A DNA stretch of 64,000 bases from the NCBI GenBank assembly GCA_027475525.1, contig JAMWFC010000115.1, positions 310,001 through 374,000 on the forward strand, in the 5' to 3' direction. Made by a program: the position numbers and the translations under genes. Origin of the DNA: Macrolepiota albuminosa (lineage: Eukaryota > Basidiomycota > Agaricomycetes > Agaricales > Agaricaceae). Every line of letters begins with the position of its first letter. Positions within the stretch are counted from its first letter, which is position 1. Positions 1 through 10,046 of the stretch are shown one piece after another. A model generated the notes under the pieces. The model had not been told where the DNA came from and searched no databases. It was given only the letters and a program-made list of their open reading frames with translations.

Positions 1-228
1 GTGAGAAGGATTTCAGCTGCATGTGAGGCTACAAGGCTTTCATATATCAGATCGGTCTTGTAGTTAGAAGCCATAATATATCATGCTTAGCTTCTAATCA
101 CAAGTGTGATATATCACCCTGCCAATATCTGGTGATACTGTGATCATTATGTAACAATACAACACAATGATATATATTTCATATTTCTTAGAGCGCAACG
201 AAGTCAAAGATTGGCTCCATCCATGAAC

Positions 229-636
229 TCAATCAACGTCGTCTTCAAGCATGGTATCCGGAGCCGCTGCCGCCTGATACAGACATGTGTGTCAAGTCCG
301 ACTTGTTTGTGATGATTAACTGCTCACCTTCAAGGCTGAGCTCAAGCTCCGTCTAAAGATGTCTACATTGAAAGTTTTCATGTCCTCAACGTCACCTACA
401 TCGGCCTTGAGAATCACGGGGCTGTGAGCATCCGTTCCCGCAGTGATCGTGAGAACGCGCCTATCAGCTTTGCGCTTCGCAACAGAACCTCGTTCAAAAG
501 TGATCCAGGTAGCAAAGGTAAGGTTGTTTTTATCCTTGAAGGTAGATTTGGCGTCTGAATGTATTCTCTGGGGCTTACCAGGCTCATCGCGTGCCTTTGT
601 CCATCCCGACTGTATCTCATCAAAGGGTCGCGACAA
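229..636 (-). CDS. Hypothetical protein, 3' part, two exons (doubtful)
   Basis: I do not recognise this product. An open frame runs on the minus strand down to 328, where a good donor (GTGAGC) sits; a 54-bp intron (274-327) ends in CAG and leads to a short last exon (229-273) that adds an Ala-rich, acidic tail ending in EDDVD and a stop. That phase-consistent last exon is the main argument for a real gene. The start is unresolved: the frame stays open upstream to about 700 without a clear ATG, so at least one more 5' exon is likely. No domain, signal peptide or membrane segment is visible. It could be a chance open frame. Confidence 0.3.
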
Positions 637-719
637 AAGTGACTCAACAACGTATTTATGGAATGCGTCTTTGGGCTTACACTTGACAAAGCTCTTCGAG
701 TCTGGTCAAAACTGTGTAG

Positions 720-2126
720 TGCACTAAGATTAGTAAATCATGACATACATAATCGACCGCAGCTAAAAATTTGCGGAAGTAGGCCATTTGAGTTGAAATA
801 CAGTCGTTATGAGCGCGCTGGGGAGTTGGGGTGGAACTGAGTGATTGCTTCAACTAGTGATTGACCTCAGACCTTTTTAAGTATCGCTCGGGCATGGTAC
901 GCCCGTATGAAACAAAAATCTGAAGTGATTGGAGACAAAGAATAGCTTGTTTTCCACTTTAAACAATCAGAATTACAGCCAACAAGAAGGACCGACTTGT
1001 AGAGTACACAATATGCAGCCCACACTTCTTTCCAAATACAATATTTATTTGTTCCAAAAAGTGTGTGAAGGGAAAGTAAAAGATGGAAAACCTTTGTCGG
1101 CGACTTTGGGGTCCACGTAATCCTATTCTACAGGATAGAATTGGTATACCGCCCAGTAGTACAAAAACCTTTGTCGGCGACTTTGGGGTCCACGTAATCC
1201 TATTCTACAGGATAGAATTGGTATACCGCCCAGTAGTACAGCCCGTGAATAAGGGCAGCTATCTTTCCATGATCTCAGCTGCTACACAAACAGAAAAGGA
1301 ACTCTCCTTGAAACAACAAGAGTTTCGATATATCAAGGTTGTGGGTGTGTCGCAGCATTATAGCGGATTGACGATATATTCGTGTACAATAGACAATATA
1401 ATTATAGACTGGTGTCAAGTATCGAGAGATATAAGTATAAGTTCTTAGAGTAAATGAAGTAAATGACGCACCTGGTGTCAAGTATCGAGAGATGACTTGA
1501 CCCCAGGGCGAGACAAAGTATTTATAGCGTCGTGTATATATGATGAAGTCATACGTGAGTCATTGTAAAGTAATGTAAGCATAATTTATGAAATAATCGA
1601 AAACATACGTGTATGATCATAAAGTGATATCATAACGATACATCCGGAGTTACGCGTCATTTCTGTTGACAGGGCGCTCATGGTTTATTCTATTGACGTC
1701 ACGTATATGGTTTGAATGATACCTGTGGATACATAACATTCCATCGGTAGCTACGCATATTTTTCAAAAAACATAAAAACATTCCCGCTCTGTCTGTCAA
1801 ACAAGAAGCAACATAATTGGTCGTTAAGCGCAGGTAGGAAAAACAACGGCGGCTAACTACACATGAAAAAGATGTTACTGTCACCAGAGCATCTGAACGA
1901 GAGAAACAGACAATAATCACAATTTCCAGAGTACAAGGCACCAGTTGTCTCGATTGAGCAGCAACGGTCCCTAACAACGTGCGGAGTCGAAAAATGGCAT
2001 CGATGTTGTTTTCCTTTGTCTTATTCAACGAAACGACAAAATGATTCCCCGCCACATAATTCCCGTATGTTTCGGTGTCACTGCAGCAAGTACTGACACA
2101 AACCTCACTAGAATCTGCGCCTCCAA
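720..2126. other. Non-coding stretch
   Basis: I see no supportable gene here. It contains the first exact 77-bp tandem duplication and a 19-bp direct repeat (GTGTCAAGTATCGAGAGAT) seen near 1414 and 1478. A minus-strand open frame at 1699-2055 has no recognisable domain and may be chance. Confidence 0.5.
1087..1240. repeat. Exact 77-bp tandem duplication no. 1
   Basis: Positions 1087-1163 and 1164-1240 are identical, head to tail, with mismatching bases immediately outside. It lies in non-coding DNA. It is one of five duplications in the window with a period of exactly 77 bp (see findings). Confidence 0.98.
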
Positions 2127-3396
2127 ATGCGTAAATTCACTCTCGACTCCAGTAGCCCTTGGACACAGTCAGTAATGACTATTTTGAAGACATTGAATGG
2201 AGAACCCTAACTTTTCTTACAAGGTCCGAACCCTACCAAACAGGCAAGCGCCTTCTACTTGCCCTCCCTTATCATGCCCAAACCATCAATGTCCGAGTTG
2301 TCAAAATGTATCCCCCGACCAACTCCGTAGTTCTCCTTGTTGACAACCTTAGCCCTTCCCCGGACATTCCCCCTCGAGTGATATTGAAGCTTGCTGATCG
2401 TCGGTTTGGAAATGCGCGAGAGGAGTACTTAGACGATCCAGCGTGGCCTTGGACAATAGACAGAGAACGCGACTTTCAAGCACGTTTACGCGCGTACATA
2501 CAGGCCCATGGACATCCTCCCGATCTGAGTCTCAAGGTAAATAGTAATAATAAACCGGAGGAGGATGACGAGGATGAACCGACGTGGATGGAGGAGCTCC
2601 GACATTGGAACGCCTTCGATTCCCTCCATCAGAAGGAGAAAATGGCGTACTCATATTTAAAAGATGCTCAATTGCGTGGCTATGTCCCCCGATTTTTCGG
2701 TGCAGTCCGCATTGCTATGTCTTCTGAAAAGGTGCATCCCTCGCTTGATCACATCGATGGCCTCATGATGGAATATATCCCTGGCCGAACCATGGGCGAA
2801 CTTGAACCAGGCGTTGACATATCCGATGATGATGCAGAGGAAGTTTCTCAGAAGGTCCTGGCCGAACCATGGGCGAACTTGAACCAGGCGTTGACATATC
2901 CGATGATGATGCAGAGGAAGTTTCTCAGAAGGTACTGACTCTTGGCCGGTATTTACGGCACTATGGCGTTGCGCATAATGACATACACCTCAACAACATC
3001 GTCCTCCGCGCACCATCAAATGATCCCGTTCTCATCGACTGGGGCCATGCTGGCCTTTATAATGCTCAGAACAACTTCTCTGCTGAAGAGAATTGGGAGA
3101 GTACGGGAAACCGCCAAGATTTTGAGTCGGATATACGGACGATCCTTCATCGCGGTTGTCGGTGGCATCGATTTAGGACTCCTATCTCTAATGAATGCAG
3201 AGAAGAGCAGGCAAAGCTGTTGGGTTGGAGCGGAACCAACTTTAATGTCGTCAGTTTTCATACCCCCGAAGAGTTGGGAAAATTGTTTTATAGGGATCAT
3301 AGTGTAGACCAGGACTCTGGGTTGATGTGGAGGGTCAGACCAAATGTCAAAACTCGACCTATTTGTGAGCCATTCAAGCCCCTTCTCGAGAAGTAG
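2127..3396 (+). CDS. Fungal protein-kinase-like protein, frame broken by a 77-bp duplication
   Basis: The protein is a protein-kinase-fold (PKL) enzyme of the type expanded in Agaricomycetes. The N-lobe has a VAIK-like lysine in VILKLADR. The C-lobe has a catalytic loop HNDIHLNN and a metal-binding DWG in VLIDWGHAG, so the catalytic residues are kept. As read, the frame runs to 2938 and then stops, because 77 bp (2780-2856) is repeated at 2857-2933. Removing one copy joins both halves into one frame (1161 nt from 2159) ending at TAG 3394-3396. The start is uncertain: there is no in-frame ATG at the 5' end. One option is ATG 2127 joined to 2169 by a 38-bp intron, giving about 384 aa, but that intron is shorter than any other here. 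The substrate is unknown. Confidence 0.75.
2780..2933. repeat. Exact 77-bp tandem duplication no. 2, inside the kinase-like gene
   Basis: 2780-2856 equals 2857-2933 with no mismatch. Since 77 is not a multiple of 3, the second copy shifts the reading frame and separates the N-lobe from the catalytic loop. Confidence 0.98.
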
Positions 3397-4779
3397 TCTC
3401 GCTCCAAGTTTTGTTGTTTCATCTTGCTTTTCTTCTATTTTTGGTTTTGTCAGTGATACAACTGATATCGACATAAATGATGAGTGACTTGTGCAACACA
3501 TGTATATTATTACCTACACCGTATGAATCCTTCATATTCAAAGGGCTGATGAATTGTACATCTTTGACTTGAACATCAAATGAATATGATAACAAAAAAA
3601 CATTGTGTTTGATGCTATACGGGCACAAGAAAATGGCAGTGAGTTCAGTGCAGTGGAATAGAATGTTGGAGTGATGCTCGGCGTCTATCTTAACAAGCCG
3701 GGTCTCAGTCCTGATATACCCTTTTGATTGTATGTTTCCTTTTACTTTTTCGTACATATCCTATTGTTCTCACCGATCCCGTTATCGCGACCCTTTCTAT
3801 TTTTGTACGTGCCCAACGACATATCACTCTCCTTGTATACTTTGTCTTTTACATATCGCCCACCTCGGATGTGTCCATACACACTCTGAGGTGAGCATAC
3901 TTACTTATTTACATACATCATATAGGCCCAAAAGTATAAGTGCAGAACAAGAAGAATAGCAAAGAAAAATTAAAAGCTTAGCATATCTAAGCTGTAAATG
4001 CCTTGCCATAGCTAAACATGTAGAGTTCTGTAAATGGACTGCCAACATATGAAGGCAGAAAGAGGACTGTGGCAAGCAGACTAAATGTTCAGGTAATTGG
4101 CAACTTGGTGAAGTTAAGACTAAAAAAATCTGAACTGTAAGGTGATCAGAAGAGCTGATAAATAATGGTGCAATTTGATGGTTAACTACTGACAAAATAG
4201 TAAGTATTTATACTAGAATGAGTTTATCCTTGCCAAGTAGCCAAACATTGCTAAAAAGTGGTGAACTTAGAAGAATGTAGGTAGATGCCATGCATTAAAC
4301 TATATAATAAAAGTTCACAAGCCTGCTATTTATCTAAATCAGCAAAGACACGACATCAATTATCAAGATGAAACATCTCATTATTCCTAATGCTAAGCAC
4401 TGCTATCAGCTAAGAGCACCATTTCTGATTGATTGATGTTGTCTGTCTCATGTCATTCCATCTGCTGCTAGCACTATCATTGATCATATCAGCTCCTTGC
4501 TGTGCATAGCCATTGGATATTGCCTACAATAGTTGGATTATATATACTAAGATATCTCAAGTCTGTGCTATATTGATGTGTTCTGCCATTGGTGTGCTTA
4601 GCCTCTGTGAGGTCTTATTACTATTTTACTACAATTTGATTCTAAAGAGTTCATACTACTTTCAAGCTGTCTGTCTGTCTAAGGGAGGGGGCACCAAGAG
4701 GCATCAGGCCGTCTATCATGAGTAAATGACATTATACCTAATCTGTAAGTGCTGTCATTGGCTAGCCATGCCACATGCT

Positions 4780-5116
4780 GATTGATTGCTGCTACCTGTC
4801 AATGTTTGCCAGCAGCATGATGCCAGCTGTCATTCCAGCTGCCACCAGCACTATCACTGATCGGATCCATTACTTGCTGTGCGTGGCTGTCGGGTCAGGT
4901 CTAAAATGGATAAATCATGTGTGCCAAGTTTGGCAAGCACATGGCAAGGTGTCTGGAACCAATGCCGAGCCTGCCATTGATGCACCTAGCCTGTGTGGAG
5001 TCCTATCAATGTATGATGTCTAAAGTGTATTCAGCAGGAGTTGAATCCTCAACCTTACATTTGAGAGTCATATGACCTTCTCAGGAGCATGATAGTGCTA
5101 GCTAAGCCATTGTACC
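4780..5116 (-). mobile_element. tRNA-derived SINE-like element
   Basis: Read on the minus strand from 5116, it starts with a run of G, then an RNA polymerase III A-box-like TGGCTTAGCTAGC. About 70 nt later comes a B-box-like GATTCAACTCC, as in a tRNA head with a long variable arm, followed by a non-tRNA body. A sister head with a better A box (TGGCTCAGCTGG) is at 21.8 kb. The extent of the body is a guess. Confidence 0.5.
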
Positions 5117-5515
5117 CCCCTCCCAAAAATAAAGTATGAAAAGCAGATGAGGTTTAAAAACAGAATTCTGCATTTTGAAGATATATATAAATGTGCAGAG
5201 TCTCAAACACCAAGACAGTCTATGGAAAGCAATATATTTATAAATTGAATGATGCAGAAAGATGTAGTTACAGCAGTAAAGAAAAAGCGATACCATGGTT
5301 ATTGGTTTCATGAACTTGGAAATGAATAATAGCAAATTTGTGACTTAATTACATAGATGGGTTAGAGTTGATATTTGAATAAAAATTACTTGTAGATGAT
5401 AGAAAGCTATAGATACATAGTTATCAACAAAGAGAAGTGGTCATAAAAGAAATGAGAAGATATTCAAATCATACTATTGAGGGCCTGACAGTGGAGACAT
5501 CATTTGTACCTGGAT

Positions 5516-6252
5516 AGTGCAGGGAATGACATTATTTTGCAAAACAATGTAAAAACACACTAAAAATAATTCAATTAATTTCAGAATTTTATTTGAATAT
5601 TTCTGTCAGAACTATAGAAAAAATATTCTAACTGAACTTGAAAGAATAAGAGAACAAATTGCCATAGGCACTGCTGGCACTGGAAAGTATTTCCATTGAA
5701 AAAAATACAAAAGAAACCTGTTATACCACTTCTACGTTGTTTTTTCCCAAGAAATATATCAATATTTCTCCACTAAAATAGTTAGAAAAATTTTCACCTT
5801 TTTCCCAACTTTTTCCCAATAAAAAATACTATCTTTTTACCATCCTTTTCCTAGAAATAGTGCATTTTTTAGGAAAAAAGTGTGAAAAAGCAGCTTTTTT
5901 CAGAAAAACAGTAGCAAAAGGTGACATTTTTCTAAATATTTTGGTGAGAAAATGCTTACATATTTCTTGGGTAAACACCACATAGAAGTGGTATAACAGG
6001 TTTCTTTTGTACATTTTCCAATGGAAATACTTTCCAGTGCCAGCTGTGAGGAGGCTTTCTGGTTCTTAGGATGACTAATATTAGTCTTCTCCAATGCATT
6101 TGAGAGCATCAGACCAAGTGCCACTGAATATTTGGTTACAATATTTTTTCTACAGTTTTGACAGAAATATTTAAATAAAATTCTGAAATTAATTGCATTA
6201 TTTTGACCATGTTTTTATATTGTTTTGCCAAAGAATATCATTCCCTAGTGCA
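5516..6252. mobile_element. Large foldback (long terminal inverted repeat) element
   Basis: The outer arms, about 5521-5627 and 6140-6246, are imperfect reverse complements (AGGGAATGAYATT at the outer tip, then shared TTTCAGAATTTTATTT). There is no coding capacity between them. A second inverted-repeat element (5669-6048) sits in the centre, so this looks like a MITE nested in a foldback element. I could not find a target-site duplication for the outer element. Confidence 0.7.
5669..6048. mobile_element. CACTA-like MITE, 380 bp, about 65-bp TIRs
   Basis: The left end starts CACTGCTGGCACTGGAAAG; the right end, reverse-complemented, starts CACAGCTGGCACTGGAAAG, and the similarity continues for about 65 bp on each side. 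A 3-bp flank AGG occurs on both sides (5666-5668, 6049-6051). CACT tips and 3-bp duplications fit the CACTA/EnSpm superfamily. It has no open frame. A diverged relative is at 16077-16276. Confidence 0.65.
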
Positions 6253-6402
6253 TTCTTTCCTACTCATAATGGTAAACCTCTTGCATGCATCAAGCTTTGC
6301 AACCTTCGGCAACCCCAACTTGGGTATTGTAGTGATTTTGTGGTGAAATGATATTCATTCACTTTATCACTCCCAGGTGGTCGTAATTATGATTACACAG
6401 AG

Positions 6403-8388
6403 ATGTACAGCCCGGACAAACCTGGAGAAGAAGCAAAAGAGAATGCGCGTGTGTGGAACGTCTATCTCGACGAAGCAGAGAGTCATGATGCGGACATGAT
6501 TGAAGGCTTTCGGAATGTCATCGACAGTCTCCTTGTTTTTGTGAGCATTGATGGTTATAGATTCTTAATTGTCTTCATAATTCCAAGACAGGCTGCACTC
6601 TTCTCAGCAGTAGTAACGGCGTTTGTCGCTCAAACATCTCAAGTGCTCCAACCAGATAACGCGCAGATTATTGTGTCTCTCCTCATCGAAACCAACCAAT
6701 TATTGAGAGCCGCTGGAAATAGGACGAACATAGGAGCCGTGACTGCAACATCTCTAGGTCCCAAAAGCCGCACGTATACTCGCGTAGATGTATGGGTGAA
6801 TGGACTTTTCTTTACCAGTCTCGCTCTCTCGCTATCAACTGCCCTCCTGTCTGTTCTAGCCAAACAATGGATCCAAGTTTGTTTCGTTCCCCCTACCTTG
6901 ATCTCGCAATTATCTAATACATATTAATAGGCATATACTGCAAGTGTTCCTGGCAGCGCCAAAACCCGTGCTTTAATCCGCCAATTCCGCTTTGACGGAC
7001 TTGTGAAATATAAGCTCGGTGACATTATCGAGGGTCTCCCATTGATCCTACATTGCGCAGTTGCTATCTTTCTAGTTGGACTAGCTCTCTATATTTCACA
7101 ATTGTCCCGTCCAATATGTGGAATTGTTGCTGGGATCACTGCTCTCACGTTCCTCTTCTACTTTGGATCTTCCGTCATTCCTGCCATGGACATTGCTTGT
7201 CCCTACCGCATCCCTTTCATGTTCTATCCAACCGAACTTCTATGGTATGCTTTATATACTACAGGATACACATGTCGGAATCTCTGGCGCATGCTTACTC
7301 GTTGCTCGATGCCATGGCAACCGTGGCGATCACTATGGGTGCCAAGGCGATCTTTGAAAATGGCAGAGCACAATAGAGTGTTGGAGCAATCACGCTTTTT
7401 TACCGATCATCTTGCTTACGACTCCTTTGGTTGGATATTCAACCACTCATCTAACCACTCAGTTAAGCAAGTTGCTATTGAGGGTACTTGTGGCTTGCTT
7501 GATAACTGGTCAAACAGTCATCGTCCTTTTCAATTTTTCATCTCAAACGATGGTTTTCTTCTCCCTGCAATCAAGTATTCTCTATCAAGATTGGCAGATA
7601 CGTATTCAACTTCCACGGAAGACGAGATTGGAAATAACAAGTATGGCCGATTGATTGAAAATTTTATGAAGGCCTTCAAACTTAAGACTCTGCTAGAGGA
7701 GCCTACTGCAGGTTCCAAGGACTGGCAAGAACAGATAAGGCTTACACTGCTCGAAGTTTATAACGCGGCACTCAGAGACAGGCATCGTGTCCTATCTCGG
7801 TGGCTTCTGGATTTGGGCGGTCCAAACCTATTTCAATCTGGCAGTGAATGGAACGCGAGGTTCTTCTTTCCATGTACAAGCGATGGGGATGCAGAAGACT
7901 TTCGTGAATTGGTGCATCGAGGCATAGACCTAAATTGTCGTGATTATATTGGTTTTACTGGTTTGCATCATGCAGCCTTTGCAGGCAATCTGGATGTGGC
8001 CATCGCCTGTGTTGAACGAGAGCCAGCTCTGATCTCTGCGCAGGCACGATACTCCACGTTTACAGCGCTTGACTTGGCCATTAACAGTTCGAAAAACTCT
8101 TATATGATGGTGACATACCTTTTGGATCATGGTGCCCAATCATCAAGTCACGATATGCTCCACTATGCATTGACAGGTTTTAAATCTTACATCGACCTGG
8201 AAAAAGTCAAGCTTTTGCTTGATTGCGGATGGGATAGAACAATCCGGGATGCTGAAGGGAAGACATTGCTTCAGGTTTCACGCAGCAAAGGCAGCGACAC
8301 TCTTGTCGAGTACTTGGAACATTACCAGACGGTCAGGTTCGCCCCATATGGGATGCCATTTCACACTGCGAATGAAGAGACGCCATAA
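6403..8388 (+). CDS. DUF6535 membrane protein with C-terminal ankyrin repeats
   Basis: Exons 6403-6540, 6592-6876 and 6931-8388 (introns of 51 and 54 bp) give 626 aa from ATG 6403. The first third is the DUF6535 domain found in many paralogues in Agaricomycetes: an N-terminal DEAE-like helix followed by about four hydrophobic segments (near residues 45-65, 110-135, 165-190 and 190-215, including AKQWIQ after the second). The C-terminal half holds ankyrin-type repeats (TGLHHAAFAGNLDVAIACV, FTALDLAINSS, GKTLLQVSRS). The cellular role of DUF6535 is not established. A membrane sensor or adaptor is only inference. The frame is open upstream of 6403 to an acceptor-like CCCAG at about 6377, so a 5' exon may be missing or displaced by the adjacent foldback element. 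Confidence 0.85.
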
Positions 8389-8659
8389 TGTCTAACCATG
8401 GAACTCAATAATATATGCATATATATGATTTTTATGCCCATAGACGACACAGGTACAATGATACTGGAAACATTTATTTATTTTATGTACCTGAAGTAGA
8501 GAGCTTGCAGCAGCAGATATAATAGAGAGACGGAGACATGATGGCGAGGAACCTCCTGGCAGGCTGGGAGCGAACAAGGAAATTGTGATTCACGTGAAGA
8601 CTTGATGCGGCGACACGCGCATCTTGCGCTGTGCCCATCACTTTACTCTTGCCTGCGTG

Positions 8660-10046
8660 ATGGCTCAACCGCTGAACATTGAATACGACTGGATCGCACC
8701 CTCCGATATACAGGCGGCCTATAAGATTGAAGTAGATGGTAGATTACTACTTCTTTTATGCTGCGATGATTACTTCAACCTATCTCAGGCTACCCACCCG
8801 ATGAGGCAGCCTCATTAGATGCCTTCAAGTACGTCTTTATCCTCTCTTCACAGTAATACCTACTTATTACGTTGAAGGTATCGTCAATCTGAAGCAGGCG
8901 ATCTCTTCCTGGGTGCCTACCTCCCTGGCCCGCCACGCGTCCTAATCGGCTACATTTGCGCCACCCTCTCCCCTTCTCTAACCCTTACACACATCTCTAT
9001 GTCTACCCACGTCCCTTCCACCTCTTCCGTATGCATTCATTCCGTCTGCGTCGCGCCAGAACACAGGCACAAAAGCGTCGCGTCGAATCTCCTCAAGACT
9101 TACATCACAAAGCTTAAAGAGAGGGGCAAGTACGCGCGAGTACTACTAATTACAAAGGAAGGGATGCGGGGATTCTACGAGAAAGCAGGGTTTGAGTGGA
9201 TGGGGATTTCAGGCGTCGTGCATGGGAAGGACAAGTGGCATGAGATGAGGATCGTCTTAGACAACTATGCCCCGCACAGTGACGTCGCCTCCTCTACGAC
9301 TGCGCCCTCGAGTGTCCCCAAGACAGCAGAAGAAGCGATTGCGCTGGGCCCTGGCACGTCCACATCGGAACAGGAAACGCAGATGCGCGCAAATTTGTGG
9401 GAAGCGCTGCAGCGCTCCACTAAGCGCGTACGTCCGACTGCGAAGCTGTTTGAGTCCTATGAACGTGGTGTCGATGACCTTTTGGGATCGCACGAGGGTA
9501 AGGAGAGTATCCCGGTGAACAGGTTCGATATTCTGTGCCCGAGGTCCGGATGCGGGAGTTTTATTCTCAGAAAGGGTGTTGCAGAATACGTGAGGAGTGC
9601 TAGCGTCAAGGTCTGCCCCTTCCCTCTCTTTCCCCTCCTCTTGATCGGTCATTCTGAATATCTGGAGCTAATTATTTGGTATTGCATGGGTGCAGATGGA
9701 CCCACCAAACCTTCCCCCACAAACGCTCCTTGCCGCGCTCCCTGATCCATCTGAAGACACAGATTGGTGGCTCATCAAGCCTACCCCGATGCAGTTTGAG
9801 AATATCGGGTTTTCAAAACCTGTTCATGGGGTTACGCAAGGTGGGAATGGTGAGTTGCTCGCACATCTGATCCTTCCGCGGTGTTGTGTTGGGGGTGCTG
9901 ATTTAAGTATTATGATGCTGGTTCCAGGACGCCCACTGAAGCTCATCGCCTGCGCCGAGTGTGATCTAGGTCCGCTTGGGTGGAGCGAGGAGGGCGGGCA
10001 GAAGTTTTGGGTTGCGTGTAGGAGGGTTGGGTATCGTGCCGAGTGA
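8660..10046 (+). CDS. GNAT N-acetyltransferase fused to an Mss4 domain
   Basis: Five exons (8660-8738, 8789-8828, 8878-9610, 9696-9849, 9928-10046) give 374 aa with consistent phases. Residues about 5-165 are a GNAT acetyltransferase of the arylalkylamine/serotonin N-acetyltransferase-like type: the acetyl-CoA loop lies after VCVAPEHRHKSVASNLL and the FYEKAGFEWMG end motif is present. Residues about 245-374 match Mss4, a zinc-binding Rab chaperone/GEF-like fold: CPRSGCGSF, FENIGFSKPV, CAECDLGPLGW and a final FWVACRRV, keeping both zinc cysteine pairs. Family knowledge says Mss4 binds nucleotide-free exocytic Rabs; what the acetyltransferase acts on here is unknown. The donor of intron 3 (GTCTGC) is weak, but the phase supports it. 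Confidence 0.9.

Larger units (their letters stand above)
3397..6402. other. AT-rich, gene-free repeat block
   Basis: Composition changes around 3900 to AT-rich, CpG-poor DNA that resembles 15.7-25.4 kb and 62-64 kb. It carries a SINE-like element (about 4780-5116) and nested inverted repeats (5516-6252). No plausible gene is seen. The open frames here lack start context, splice sites and recognisable domains. Confidence 0.6.

Noticed and set aside
443..1448. Several plus-strand open frames of 60-120 codons
   Set aside because: One is translated from the 77-bp duplicated unit and shows repeated nonsense peptide; none has splice context or a known domain.
5050..5116. Possible real tRNA gene
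   Set aside because: A- and B-box-like words are present, but no acceptor stem pairing or anticodon arm can be drawn, and the same head occurs in front of longer repeat bodies.
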